From: Blautia caecimuris
GTDB lineage: Bacteria > Bacillota > Clostridia > Lachnospirales > Lachnospiraceae
Assembly (NCBI RefSeq): GCF_024622975.1
Contig: NZ_JANJZT010000013.1
Span: 1-64,000 of the forward strand
Length of the DNA stretch: 64,000 bases
Direction of reading: 5' to 3'
Translations under genes and position numbers: made by a program
The notes under the pieces: generated by a model
What the model was told of the DNA's origin: nothing
Seen by the model: the letters and a program-made list of their open reading frames with translations, nothing else
The model's database searches: none
In this document: positions 52,855 through 61,883 of the stretch, piece by piece
Position numbering within the stretch: position 1 is the stretch's first letter
Layout: each line of letters starts with the position of its first letter

Positions 52855-53865
52855 TTAAGGTGTATGACTTTCTCTTTTCATTTTTCTGTAATATGCAGGC
52901 GTACATCCACTGGCCTCTTTAAATTTTTTATAAAAAAAGTTCATATTATTGTATCCGCATAGTGGAATAAGCTCTGCCATAGGAATATCTGTATTTTCCA
53001 GAAGCATTCTGGCCTTTTTCAGTCTCTGCTCCTGCACATGTTCCACAAAGCTCCTTCCGGTTTTTTCTTTCAGAAGAGCAGTCAGATAATTCCCATGCAT
53101 TCCAAACACTTTCCCCATTTGTGTAAGCGTACAGGTTTCGTAATTTTTTTCGATATAGGAAAGAAGCTCCACAATCTGAACCTCTCTGGAAAGGTCATCC
53201 TTTTGTGTGGATTCATCTCTTATTGTTCTTAAAAGCTCGGTAAACAGGATATTTATATAACTTTCCAGAACTTCAGCTGTCCCGATATCCTGTGAAAAAT
53301 ATTCCACCATAATATTTTTCATCAGTTCATGTACCTTTGGATTCTTATGGGAAGGAAAATAAAGATAATGTTCTTTCTTACGGCTTTCTGTAACTGCATC
53401 CACAAGAAATTCTGAGACAATTCCTTGGACTGTCATCCGGCTTAAAAAAGCAGTGTCAAAAAATTCTCTGCGCATAAGTATATTTACAAGAATATCATCT
53501 TCTCCTGCCGATTCTATAGAATGAACAGCATGAGTATCAAAAATACATACGTCTCCCTTTTCTGTAGTAACAGCTTTTCCTTCTATCGTCTGATAACAGA
53601 TTCCTGACCATACATAACAAAGCTCAATATAATCGTGCTTGTGAGCTCTCACCTTATTAAAGCGATCCTGTCTGGTAACAACAATCTTGTCCTCCGGTTT
53701 CATAAACTGTCGGCTTTCCAGAATATACCCGTCCTTTTCTCTGCTTCTTTGATTCCAGAATTCTTCATTACTGAATTTTTCCGGAAACCTGCTTTTCATA
53801 CATTCTTTTTCCAGCTCTGTATACTGACGGATATAAGCTTCCAGTTCCTGTTCTGTCATCCTCAT
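52855..53865 (-). CDS. AraC-family transcriptional regulator
   Basis: A 336-residue regulator with an N-terminal cupin sugar sensor (ICYQTIEGKAVTTEKGDVCIFDTHAVHS) and a C-terminal AraC DNA-binding domain (LTQMGKVFGMHGNYLTALLKEK and MAELIPLCGYNNMNFFYKKFKEASG). It resembles regulators of pectin and rhamnoside genes. The ATG at 53865, with AGGTGG eight bases upstream, overlaps the DUF1284 stop as ATGA. It is a likely activator of the rhamnosidase encoded downstream. Confidence 0.93.
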   Translation of the reverse strand: MRMTEQELEAYIRQYTELEKECMKSRFPEKFSNEEFWNQRSREKDGYILESRQFMKPEDKIVVTRQDRFNKVRAHKHDYIELCYVWSGICYQTIEGKAVTTEKGDVCIFDTHAVHSIESAGEDDILVNILMRREFFDTAFLSRMTVQGIVSEFLVDAVTESRKKEHYLYFPSHKNPKVHELMKNIMVEYFSQDIGTAEVLESYINILFTELLRTIRDESTQKDDLSREVQIVELLSYIEKNYETCTLTQMGKVFGMHGNYLTALLKEKTGRSFVEHVQEQRLKKARMLLENTDIPMAELIPLCGYNNMNFFYKKFKEASGCTPAYYRKMKRESHTP

Positions 53866-54269
53866 TCTTTTATCCACCTGCTTTTTCTGCTACTGCAGAT
53901 TCCATCCCACTGACAGTTTCCACAGATTTCCTTTCTTTTTCCCGGCTGTAAAATCAATTTTTCTACTTTTTCTGTAAACTCTGCAAATGAAATGGTTTCA
54001 TTTTCCTGTAATCCGCATAACAGAAGTACCTTTCTGTCATATTCCGCTACCTGGTCTGCAGTCACGCAAACCTGCCCCTTCAGGTTGGGACAGGCAGAAC
54101 AGATTACATCGCCCCCAACTGTTAAAGATACCCTGGCATCTCTTTCCATAATATCCAGAATTTTTCCCATATGCTCTGCAAATTCCCGGCTGTAACCCCT
54201 GCCCTCAAAATAAGCCAGGCACATACCATGATGAGGGCGCAGGCAGATGCTGTTTTGCTTTTCTTTCAT
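53862..54269 (-). CDS. DUF1284 iron-sulfur-type small protein
   Basis: This 135-residue protein has the DUF1284 start LRPHHGMCLAYFEGRGYS and paired cysteines later (ICSACPNLKGQVC and ICGNCQWDGIC), suggesting a metal site. Function is unknown. Its stop overlaps the AraC start codon, so the two are translationally coupled, an unusual partnership. It is preceded by TCAGGAGAGAAT. Confidence 0.85.
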   Translation of the reverse strand: MKEKQNSICLRPHHGMCLAYFEGRGYSREFAEHMGKILDIMERDARVSLTVGGDVICSACPNLKGQVCVTADQVAEYDRKVLLLCGLQENETISFAEFTEKVEKLILQPGKRKEICGNCQWDGICSSRKSRWIKE

Positions 54270-54288
54270 ATTCTCTCCTGATTATAAC

Positions 54289-54312
54289 AAAACCGGGGAG
54301 GTTCCCCGATTC
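54289..54312 (-). terminator. Terminator of bioY
   Basis: A CGGGGA/TCCCCG stem lies just after the bioY stop, with TTTTG following on the minus strand. It is short, but well placed before the DUF1284 start. Confidence 0.65.
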
Positions 54313-54316
54313 TGCT

Positions 54317-54868
54317 TTACATGATATACTTTTTTAATTTTCTGGACAAACCATATGCCATCACGATTTTAATAATGTCCGGAATAATAAAGGGTATCAC
54401 ACACCATCCAAGAACCGCCATCAAGCCTACCGGACCGCTTGTTTTCATATACACAGCCATAAACCATACAGTACCAAAAGCATAGCATACAATCAGGCCC
54501 ACAGCCATAGATAAAATCTGTATTACAGATTTTTTTCCGGGAATCTTTTCCATTGCCCACATAACAAGGGCAGAAAATAAAAATCCCACAATGTATCCTC
54601 CGGTTGTTCCTGTGAGAATTCCGATTCCCCCTGTCATTCCCGCAAATACAGGAACTCCCACTGCTCCAAGAATAATATAAAGAGCAACGGACATGGTACC
54701 TCTTCGTCCTCCCAGAACACCTACTGCCATAAATACTGCAAAGGTCTGCAGGGTAAAAGGAACTGCTGTAGGAACTGAAATCCAGGAACAGACTGCCATC
54801 AGTACTGCAAATACCGCAATATAAACAAGATCATAGGTTTTACTTTTTGCTGCTGCCATTGTATTCAT
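54317..54868 (-). CDS. bioY: Biotin transporter BioY
   Basis: BioY is the membrane substrate-binding S-component of energy-coupling-factor biotin transporters. The product (about 183 residues, six helices) has VPTAVPFTLQTFAVFMAVGVLGGRRG and the GITGGTTGGYIVGF-like segment. The ATG at 54868 follows CAGCAGGAGGAAAAGAG; the frame extends 22 codons further without a ribosome site. EcfAAT genes are elsewhere. The gene is preceded by a promoter at 54906-54934. Confidence 0.95.
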   Translation of the reverse strand: MNTMAAAKSKTYDLVYIAVFAVLMAVCSWISVPTAVPFTLQTFAVFMAVGVLGGRRGTMSVALYIILGAVGVPVFAGMTGGIGILTGTTGGYIVGFLFSALVMWAMEKIPGKKSVIQILSMAVGLIVCYAFGTVWFMAVYMKTSGPVGLMAVLGWCVIPFIIPDIIKIVMAYGLSRKLKKYIM

Positions 54869-54905
54869 CTCTTTTCCTCCTGCTGTAACACATTTTGACT
54901 GTCTT

Positions 54906-54934
54906 ACTTTAACACAGGGAAGATACATTGTCAA
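54906..54934 (-). promoter_or_regulatory. bioY promoter
   Basis: -35 TTGACA at 54929-54934, 17-bp spacer, -10 TAAAGT at 54906-54911 on the minus strand. I do not see a convincing BirA operator. Confidence 0.55.
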
Positions 54935-54952
54935 CTTTATTTATACTTTAGT

Positions 54953-55891
54953 TTACGTTTGATCTTTATGGTGTACATAGATGTCCATCTGATTATAAGG
55001 AATTACAATTCCCTGAGCGTCGAACTCCTCTTTAATCTTCTGATTCAGTCTCCACTTCACAGGCCAGTAGGAATCCGTAGGAACCCATACGCGCAGTCCC
55101 ATGATCACAGCGCTGTCTGCAAGCTGATCCACAAATACCACCATTTCGCTTCTGTCCCCCTGGGTGTCCGGATCCTCCAGAAGAATTTTTTCCAAAATTT
55201 CTTTTGCCTTCTGAATATTCGACTCATAGGAAATCCCTACTTTTATTTCCAGTTTTCTTGTCTCTTTTGCTGTGACATTGATGATTGTACTGTTGGAAAG
55301 TGTTCCGTTAGGCACCACGATTTTTTTGTTGTCAATGCTAAGAAGTGTGGTGTAGCACATTTCAATCCTTGCCACGGTTCCCTCACAGCCATTCTGCTGG
55401 TTTTGAATAATATAATCCCCAACCACAAACGGTTTAAAAACCAGAAGAAGAACTCCTCCTGCCAGATTGGCAAGTCCTCCCTGAAGAGCAAGACCTATGG
55501 CCACACCTGCTGTACCCAGGAGAGCTGCCACCGAAGATTCCGTTACTCCCAGGCTGACTGCAATATTAAAAATCAGCATGGTATACAGAACTGCCTTACC
55601 TGCGGAACATGCAAACTGCACCACGCCCTCGTCCAGCCGCGCACGTTCCATGGAACGCTTCATCAGCTTTACCGCCCAGCGTATCAGTTTTCTTCCTACA
55701 AAAAATACAATAATCGCAAGTACCACCTTCAGACCAAAGCCTACGATCGCAGGAATCTGACCTGCCATATATTCTTTCAGATTCAAAATCTCCTTTATAT
55801 TATCTGATACTCCGCCAAGTCCTATTTCCTCCAGTCCCTGATCCACCTTTTCAACAGTTTCATTTACGGTTTCCATATCCATAATCATCAC
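54953..55891 (-). CDS. mscS: Small-conductance mechanosensitive channel MscS
   Basis: A 312-residue MscS-type channel with three N-terminal membrane helices. The pore helix region reads AALLGTAGVAIGLALQGGLANLAGGVLLL, with the Gly/Ala pattern of TM3, followed by the beta domain (FVVGDYIIQNQQNGCEGTVARIEMCYTTL and VPNGTLSNSTIIN). It opens on hypo-osmotic shock. It is divergent from trkA, so both osmotic-response units share the intergenic region. Confidence 0.94.
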   Translation of the reverse strand: MMIMDMETVNETVEKVDQGLEEIGLGGVSDNIKEILNLKEYMAGQIPAIVGFGLKVVLAIIVFFVGRKLIRWAVKLMKRSMERARLDEGVVQFACSAGKAVLYTMLIFNIAVSLGVTESSVAALLGTAGVAIGLALQGGLANLAGGVLLLVFKPFVVGDYIIQNQQNGCEGTVARIEMCYTTLLSIDNKKIVVPNGTLSNSTIINVTAKETRKLEIKVGISYESNIQKAKEILEKILLEDPDTQGDRSEMVVFVDQLADSAVIMGLRVWVPTDSYWPVKWRLNQKIKEEFDAQGIVIPYNQMDIYVHHKDQT

Positions 55892-56289
55892 CCCGTTTTC
55901 TGTATTTTATCTTATGCCCCTTTATCATACCATAAATTGCTCACATAAAACACACAGGAATCCCTGTATTTATCGATCTATCTTTTTGTTGCTACCCACT
56001 CTATTCACAGAAACCTGGACAACATGCATTCCAAGTCACTTTCTGTAATGGTATTTTGTCCTGTTTATATCTCGGGATTCTGATATATATATGCTAAAAG
56101 TAACTGTCAGAACAATGATCTGGAAACAGGAGCTATTTCTTTTCTTTTAATTTCATTCTGATTTTCTAAAAAAAGCACAAAAAATCTCCTGAAAACTCAT
56201 GAAGTCAAAAGATTTTTCCTATTTAAAAACTGTTCCTACAATGCTATAATAAGGACGCTTATATAATATTTTTTATAATGGAGGAAACC
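55892..56289. promoter_or_regulatory. Divergent region between mscS and trkA
   Basis: This gap of nearly 400 bp holds a plus-strand promoter for trkA (-35 TTTAAA at 56222-56227, 17-bp spacer, -10 TATAAT at 56245-56250). The remainder shows no gene, and I see no c-di-AMP riboswitch pattern although such switches often control potassium uptake. Confidence 0.55.
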
Positions 56290-57648
56290 ATGCATATCAT
56301 AATCGTCGGGTGCGGAAAAGTAGGACGTACCCTTGCAGAGCAGCTTCAGGAGGAAGAAATTGACCTGACGCTTATCGATACTGTAGAAAAAACGATCAAC
56401 GATGTTACTGAGGATATTGATGCAATGGGTATTGTAGGAAACGGCGCCAGCATCAATACATTAATGGAGGCAGGCATCAGCACTGCCGATATTCTTATTG
56501 CCGTTACCGCTTCAGATGAGCTGAATCTTCTCTGCTGCCTGATTGCACAGAAAACCGGCTCCTGCCAGACAATTGCCCGGGTACGCAATCCGATCTACAG
56601 TCAGGAAATCGGATTTATCAAAGAAAAGCTGGGTATCTCCATGATCATTAACCCGGAATACGCTGCAGCTCAGGAAATTTCCCGTCTGCTTCGTTTTCCG
56701 GCTGCCATAAAAATTGATCCTTTTTCCAGAGGAAAGGTAGAGCTTTTAAAATTTAAGGTCCTTCCTGAATTTCATCTGGACGGCATGAGCATTTCCCGGA
56801 TCACAGAAAAATTCCGGTGCGATATTCTCTTCTGTGCTGTGGAAAACAAAGATGCGCTTACCATTCCGGGAGGCGACTATATCATACATGACGGTGATTT
56901 TGTCTCTATTATTGCCACTCCACAGAATACTGCCCTGTTTTTCAAAAAAATAGGTTTTCGGACAAACCAGGTGAAAAATGCGCTGATCATAGGCGGCGGA
57001 ACTATTTCCTATTATCTTGCAAAAACTCTGATTGATACCCGAATCCATGTAAAGATCATCGAAAAAGATCCGAATCGCTGTGAATTTCTCAGCGATCTGC
57101 TTCCGGATGCCACCATTATCAACGGCGACGGAACGGACCGCGCCCTTCTTCTGGAGGAAGGTCTGGAAACTGCAGAGTCCTTTGTTACGCTTACCAATTT
57201 TGATGAAGAGAATATTTTTCTCTCTCTGTTTGCCAAAAAAAGCTCCAATGCAAAAGTAGTGGCAAAGGTAAACCGTCTGCCCTATACAGACGTCATTGAC
57301 GATCTGGATCTTGGAAGTGTGATCTACCCAAAATACATAACCTCAGACAGTATTCTCCGCTATGTGCGGGCTATGCAGAATACCATTGGCAGCAATGTAG
57401 AAACTCTTTACCATATTCTGGACAGTCAGGCAGAAGCTCTGGAATTTGCAGTACACGATCATTCACCAGTGACAGGGGTTCCACTTTCTGAACTGAAGCT
57501 GAAAAAAAATCTTCTGATCTGTTGCCTCACCCGTAACGGATCTGTACGGATTCCCCGCGGCCATGACACCGTAGAGGTAGGAGATCATGTAATTGTTGCT
57601 ACTACACACAAGGGACTTCGCAATATCTGCGATATCCTTGAGAAATAA
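56290..57648 (+). CDS. trkA: Trk potassium uptake regulatory subunit TrkA
   Basis: TrkA is the cytoplasmic ring protein that gates TrkH. The product (452 residues) has two RCK halves: MHIIIVGCGKVGRTLAEQL with a nucleotide-binding Rossmann motif, and a second ALIIGGGTISYYLAKTLI. Each half carries a TrkA-C domain. The start is the ATG at 56290, because the ATG at 56278 (ATGGAGGAAACC) itself forms the ribosome site. It is followed after 11 bases by trkH. Confidence 0.95.
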   Translation: MHIIIVGCGKVGRTLAEQLQEEEIDLTLIDTVEKTINDVTEDIDAMGIVGNGASINTLMEAGISTADILIAVTASDELNLLCCLIAQKTGSCQTIARVRNPIYSQEIGFIKEKLGISMIINPEYAAAQEISRLLRFPAAIKIDPFSRGKVELLKFKVLPEFHLDGMSISRITEKFRCDILFCAVENKDALTIPGGDYIIHDGDFVSIIATPQNTALFFKKIGFRTNQVKNALIIGGGTISYYLAKTLIDTRIHVKIIEKDPNRCEFLSDLLPDATIINGDGTDRALLLEEGLETAESFVTLTNFDEENIFLSLFAKKSSNAKVVAKVNRLPYTDVIDDLDLGSVIYPKYITSDSILRYVRAMQNTIGSNVETLYHILDSQAEALEFAVHDHSPVTGVPLSELKLKKNLLICCLTRNGSVRIPRGHDTVEVGDHVIVATTHKGLRNICDILEK

Positions 57649-57659
57649 GGGGTGCAATC

Positions 57660-59099
57660 ATGAATTACCGTATTATTTTTTATATTGTTGGATGGGTATT
57701 TAATCTTCAGGCGATATTTATGGTTCTTCCATGCCTGACTGCTGTTATTTATGGAGAAACTGACCTTGGAGCTTTTCTTGTTTCCATTGTCATCTGTCTT
57801 GCCGTTGGTCTGCCCCTGACAAACAAGAAGCCTCAAAATAAAGTATTTTATATAAAAGACGGCTGTATTGCAGTTGCCCTCAGCTGGATTGTTCTCAGTA
57901 TCACCGGAGCGATTCCCTTTATACTTTCCGGCGCGATTCCGCATCCCATTGATGCGATTTTTGAAACAGTATCCGGTTTTACCACTACCGGTTCCAGTAT
58001 CCTGACTGACGTGGAAATTCTTCCGAAATCAGTCCTTTTCTGGAGAAGCTTTACCCACTGGATCGGCGGAATGGGAGTGCTTGTCTTTCTTCTTTCTCTC
58101 CTGCCTCTAGCAGGCGGATATCATATGAACCTAATGAGAGCAGAAAGCCCCGGACCTTCTGTCAGCAAGCTTGTCCCAAAAGTACAGTCCACTGCAAAAA
58201 TACTTTACACGATTTATCTGGGCATGACTGTCCTGCAGATCATCCTTTTGCTGCTTGGCGGCGTACCTGTATTTGATTCTCTCTGTATTACTTTCGGTTC
58301 TGCCGGAACCGGAGGCTTTGGAATCAAAAATGACAGTATGGCAAGCTACAGCACTTATTGTCAGGTGGTAACAACTGTTTTTATTATTTTATTTGGTGTG
58401 AATTTTTCTGCCTACTATCTGATCCTCACAAAGAAATTTAAGCAGGCGTTTAAGCTTGAAGAAGTGCGGTATTATTTTGGAATCATCCTTGCTTCCGTAA
58501 TTCTGATCGCAGTGAATACCCGCCACATGTTCAGCGGATTTGCAGAAGCATTCCAGCAGTCAGCATTCCAGGTTGGTTCTATTATTACAACCACCGGTTA
58601 TTCCAGTACAGATTTCAACCAGTGGCCTGCGCTGTCAAAAACGATTCTGGTTCTGCTTATGTTTGTTGGTGCCTGTGCAGGAAGTACAGGAGGAGGTATC
58701 AAGGTTTCCCGTGTTGTTCTTCTCTGTAAGGCAGCCCGAAAGGAGTTTCAGCTATACCTTCACCCAAATGCGGTAAAAAAACTGAAAATGGATAATAAGG
58801 CGGTTTCACATGAGACGCTGCGCTCTACCAATATTTTTCTCAGTGTTTATCTGCTGATCTTCTGTGGTTCTATCCTGATCGTCTCACTGGATAATTTTGA
58901 TCTGGTTACCAACTTTACCGCAGTTGCCGCTACCCTGAATAATATTGGACCCGGCCTTGAAGTTGCAGGACCAATGGGAAATTTCAGTTCCTTCTCCTAT
59001 CTGTCCAAAAGTGTTATGATTTTCGACATGCTTGCCGGGCGGCTGGAAATCTTCCCTCTGCTTCTTTTATTCTTTAAGGATACATGGAAAAAATTTTAA
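57660..59099 (+). CDS. trkH: Trk potassium uptake membrane subunit TrkH
   Basis: This potassium translocating subunit is 479 residues with eight to ten helices and four pore loops: SGFTTTGSSILTDVE, FGSAGTGGFGIKND, ITTTGYSSTDFNQWP and TLNNIGPGLEVAGPMG, the selectivity-filter signatures. It pairs with TrkA in a two-gene operon. AAGGGGTGCAATC precedes its ATG. Confidence 0.96.
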   Translation: MNYRIIFYIVGWVFNLQAIFMVLPCLTAVIYGETDLGAFLVSIVICLAVGLPLTNKKPQNKVFYIKDGCIAVALSWIVLSITGAIPFILSGAIPHPIDAIFETVSGFTTTGSSILTDVEILPKSVLFWRSFTHWIGGMGVLVFLLSLLPLAGGYHMNLMRAESPGPSVSKLVPKVQSTAKILYTIYLGMTVLQIILLLLGGVPVFDSLCITFGSAGTGGFGIKNDSMASYSTYCQVVTTVFIILFGVNFSAYYLILTKKFKQAFKLEEVRYYFGIILASVILIAVNTRHMFSGFAEAFQQSAFQVGSIITTTGYSSTDFNQWPALSKTILVLLMFVGACAGSTGGGIKVSRVVLLCKAARKEFQLYLHPNAVKKLKMDNKAVSHETLRSTNIFLSVYLLIFCGSILIVSLDNFDLVTNFTAVAATLNNIGPGLEVAGPMGNFSSFSYLSKSVMIFDMLAGRLEIFPLLLLFFKDTWKKF

Positions 59100-59432
59100 C
59101 TTTACTGTAAGCAGAAAAACAATTATATTTTGCCTGGATGAAAATGTTCCGTAACTGTGACAGAAAATATTTCAAAATCATCTGAAAAATATTATGTCAG
59201 AGGCAACACTGTTTTTCATAATTTTTTCAAATTGATATCACAATTTCTTCACATTTATGTTTTATAGTAAGGTATGTAGAAAGCTCAGTGCTTTCTATAC
59301 AAATATTTTTCTTTTTCATACGCGCCGGTACGAAAGTACCGGCCTCCTTCCAATTATGACCTTTTTATAATCCATCTCTTTATAAAAAAAAGCGTCGGGA
59401 ACAATTTTCCCACGCTTTTTTATGTATGTCCG
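59100..59432. other. Intergenic region after trkH with two stable hairpins
   Basis: No gene is supported. A hairpin at about 59272-59299 (TAGAAAGC/GCTTTCTA, loop TCAGT) is followed by a T-rich stretch and may end trkAH. A second hairpin (GCCGGTAC-GAAA-GTACCGGC, 59323-59342) has a GNRA loop and is followed by CCTCCTTCC, complementary to ribosome-binding sites. A third, strong stem at 59387-59423 ends the gene on the opposite strand. Confidence 0.5.
59387..59423 (-). terminator. Terminator of the GH18 gene
   Basis: AAAAAAGCGTCGGGA pairs with TTCCCACGCTTTTTT (one bulge) just after the stop codon at 59433, with nine T residues following on the minus strand. Confidence 0.8.
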
Positions 59433-61106
59433 TTATTTCAGATTTTCACTGATCACCTTCCAGATACTGCTGTTTTCAAATCCAAGTTTCCACTGTGCTA
59501 CGCCTGCAAGTTTGTATTTCGGAATGAGTTTTACCTTTTCCGCAATAGACTGTGCATCCTCAACCCATATTTCATAACTGGAACCGTCTTTTTCATAAGA
59601 AGCAGTATTCTGCCCAACACTGCCGTCCCATATAGTCTCTGCCTTATTTTCTTTTATTACATTCTGTGCCTGATCCATTCCAATCGCTTCGCTTGTCAAA
59701 GCTCCTCCGGTTGTCTTCCAGAGTCTTGTATAAAATGGGATTGCCAGAATGGTCCGTTCTGCCGGTACTTCTGCCAGAGTATCCACAACCCCTTTTTCTA
59801 CCCAGGGAAGAGAAGCCACAGAGCCCGGTTCTTCTGAACCTACATAATGTTCATCATATCCCATGATGATCACATAATCTACAACCTCCCCCTGTTCTTC
59901 TCTGTCATAATGACTGGTAAAATCTTCAGGTACCGGATTATCCACAGACAGTACAAGATTTCTCTTATGACACTCAATAGACAATTCTCTTAAAAATTGC
60001 AGAAAATGCGGTCCCGCATCTTCACTGAGCGTTTCAAAATCCACATTGATTCCATCAAGTCCTGTTTTTTCCGCAGCGCTCATAAGCTGACTGATAATAT
60101 TCTGGCGTGAAGAAAGCTGAGACAAAGTATCTGTTGTACTTACGTCTGCGGTAAAGTTGTCAATCAGTCCCCATACCTTCATTCCTTTATCATGCGCCTG
60201 TTTTACATAGTCAGCAGAAGATATATCTGCAATATTGCCCTGTGTATCCTGCAAATAGAACCAGGTAGGAGAAATAACATTTACTCCGCTTACATTTGCC
60301 ACTGCATCGGTAAAATATGTATTAGACTCTTCTGACGTCACCTGATGCCAGGACAGATTCACCGGTTCTTCCATAGCCAGGTGCTGATACTCTTCCTTCT
60401 GAAAGTCTCTCTCAAAATCCTTTGCTTCCGGAGAAGACACATCTTTCTTTTTCACAAATCCGATATATCCATCCATTGTAGCAACCTGCACCCATTCTTC
60501 ATATTCCTCCATGAAGGTCAGAGTATCGCCTTTCTTGACCTCTGTGAGAACCGGTGACTTGATTCCTCCGCGATAACGGACATATGTATCTTTTTTTGCA
60601 GTTGCTACATTTACCCCGGTAAACTGATTCTGTATAATGATTCTGGAAGGATTTTCTCCCATATATACGTCCATGTCTGTATATTTTTGTACAAAAGGCA
60701 GACTTAAAAATACACTTCCATCCTTCAGCCACACATCTCCATCTCCGTTCTGAGATGCCGGATACATCTGAAGCTCAGAAGGTGTTGCATAAAGAATCTG
60801 CTGATTTGAACTGTCCCAGTAATATCTCTGGTTCAAATGGCCTGATACAAACTCCAGCGGAAGATAAGTCTGATCATCAGATGTTACTGCGCGCTCCTCC
60901 ATAATCTCTGTTCCCAGGACGATCACGGACTCTCCCTCCGCAGTCTTGCCGTAATATTCGTTCAGATCCATGCGCTCTTTTGTCGGAATATATTTTTTGA
61001 CCACATGAATTCCAACTCCTGCTGCAGCAAGCAGAAGAATCAGAACGCAGACGATAACTGCCGGCATATACTGCTTCTTCATTTGTTTTTTTACCTGCTT
61101 TTTCAT
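59433..61106 (-). CDS. Membrane-anchored GH18 glycosidase with SH3 domain
   Basis: A 557-residue protein with a Lys-rich start and one N-terminal membrane helix (residues 14-33), then a copper-amine-oxidase-like/stalk segment, a bacterial SH3 domain (near 170-222) and a C-terminal GH18 domain (about 250-555). The catalytic motif is DGINVDFE (D351, N354, D356, E358), matching DxxDxDxE with one Asn substitution. Related proteins act on peptidoglycan or spore cortex, and an outside-facing role is likely. True chitinase activity is unlikely. Confidence 0.88.
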   Translation of the reverse strand: MKKQVKKQMKKQYMPAVIVCVLILLLAAAGVGIHVVKKYIPTKERMDLNEYYGKTAEGESVIVLGTEIMEERAVTSDDQTYLPLEFVSGHLNQRYYWDSSNQQILYATPSELQMYPASQNGDGDVWLKDGSVFLSLPFVQKYTDMDVYMGENPSRIIIQNQFTGVNVATAKKDTYVRYRGGIKSPVLTEVKKGDTLTFMEEYEEWVQVATMDGYIGFVKKKDVSSPEAKDFERDFQKEEYQHLAMEEPVNLSWHQVTSEESNTYFTDAVANVSGVNVISPTWFYLQDTQGNIADISSADYVKQAHDKGMKVWGLIDNFTADVSTTDTLSQLSSRQNIISQLMSAAEKTGLDGINVDFETLSEDAGPHFLQFLRELSIECHKRNLVLSVDNPVPEDFTSHYDREEQGEVVDYVIIMGYDEHYVGSEEPGSVASLPWVEKGVVDTLAEVPAERTILAIPFYTRLWKTTGGALTSEAIGMDQAQNVIKENKAETIWDGSVGQNTASYEKDGSSYEIWVEDAQSIAEKVKLIPKYKLAGVAQWKLGFENSSIWKVISENLK

Positions 61107-61883
61107 TTGCTTTTTCCTTTCAGTTCAGAACTATATGTTTCACAAACTTCCTCTTATGTTAAAAAGGCTGTTTCATTATATCATACTTTTGTGCGATTGC
61201 GTTATAAAATCATTCTTTTTATATTTTTTTCATATTTCGGGAATACTCCGCCTGGTCAGGCATGAGAGGGGAATTTACTGCCTTTGACGGGGAATTCCCG
61301 TTCTTCTGTGCATATCATCATGCTTTTGCATAAAATTCCTTTGTACTGTGTGATATATTTTCTCTTCTTCCCTCCTTTCGCGGATTTTTGAAAGCACCCT
61401 GTGGGTTTCTGAAAAATCTCTGTCCATAAAAGAAGCCTTATCTTTAAAATACGTGGAATTTGTATGATTGCCGCAGCGGGAATGCTGCATGACTATAAAA
61501 TGGCAACAATACATTTGAAAAAAGAAATCAGTCAATATGTAAGCTGTTATCTGTGATGTTCCGGCGCTTCCATTACATCCAGAATGATTTTTCTGTTTTT
61601 TATTATACCTTGTTTTTAATCATATGCAAGAGGTTTCAGCAAAATATAAAAAATTTTCGATTTTGTTTTCAAATATTTTATATTTAGGTAAATTGAATTT
61701 CTTTACATTCTCCATATTTGTGGTATATAATAGATGCTAAGTTGATATGCATTTTTTTGCTGTAAACCAATAAAATCATTGACAATGTCCTGCTCTTCAA
61801 AAATGACATCATCTGCATGTATGAGTATAATAACATATGCACATGGTAAACAGACAGGATAAAAAGAATAGGATGTGATTATT
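61107..61883. other. Long intergenic region before mecA
   Basis: About 777 bp with no confident gene apart from the possible short frame at 61275-61427. The right part holds two plus-strand promoters for mecA: -35 TTTACA at 61702-61707 with -10 TATAAT at 61726-61731 (18-bp spacer), and ATGACA at 61803-61808 with TATAAT at 61826-61831 (17-bp spacer). The remainder is AT-rich with no structure that I can name. Confidence 0.55.
61275..61427 (-). CDS. Possible 50-residue charged protein
   Basis: A short frame starting at an ATG at 61427 (AAGG eight bases upstream) gives MDRDFSETHRVLSKIRERRE followed by a Lys/Arg/Glu/His-rich C-terminus. Composition is hydrophilic and helix-like, plausible for a small basic protein. 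There is no recognisable family. It may be chance. Confidence 0.25.
   Translation of the reverse strand: MDRDFSETHRVLSKIRERREEEKIYHTVQRNFMQKHDDMHRRTGIPRQRQ

Noticed and set aside
54900-54950. BirA operator at bioY
   Set aside because: Only weak symmetry around GTTGAC and GTTAAAG; it does not match the known long palindrome well enough.
55892-56277. c-di-AMP or other riboswitch before trkA
   Set aside because: No ydaO-type conserved sequence or stem arrangement is visible.
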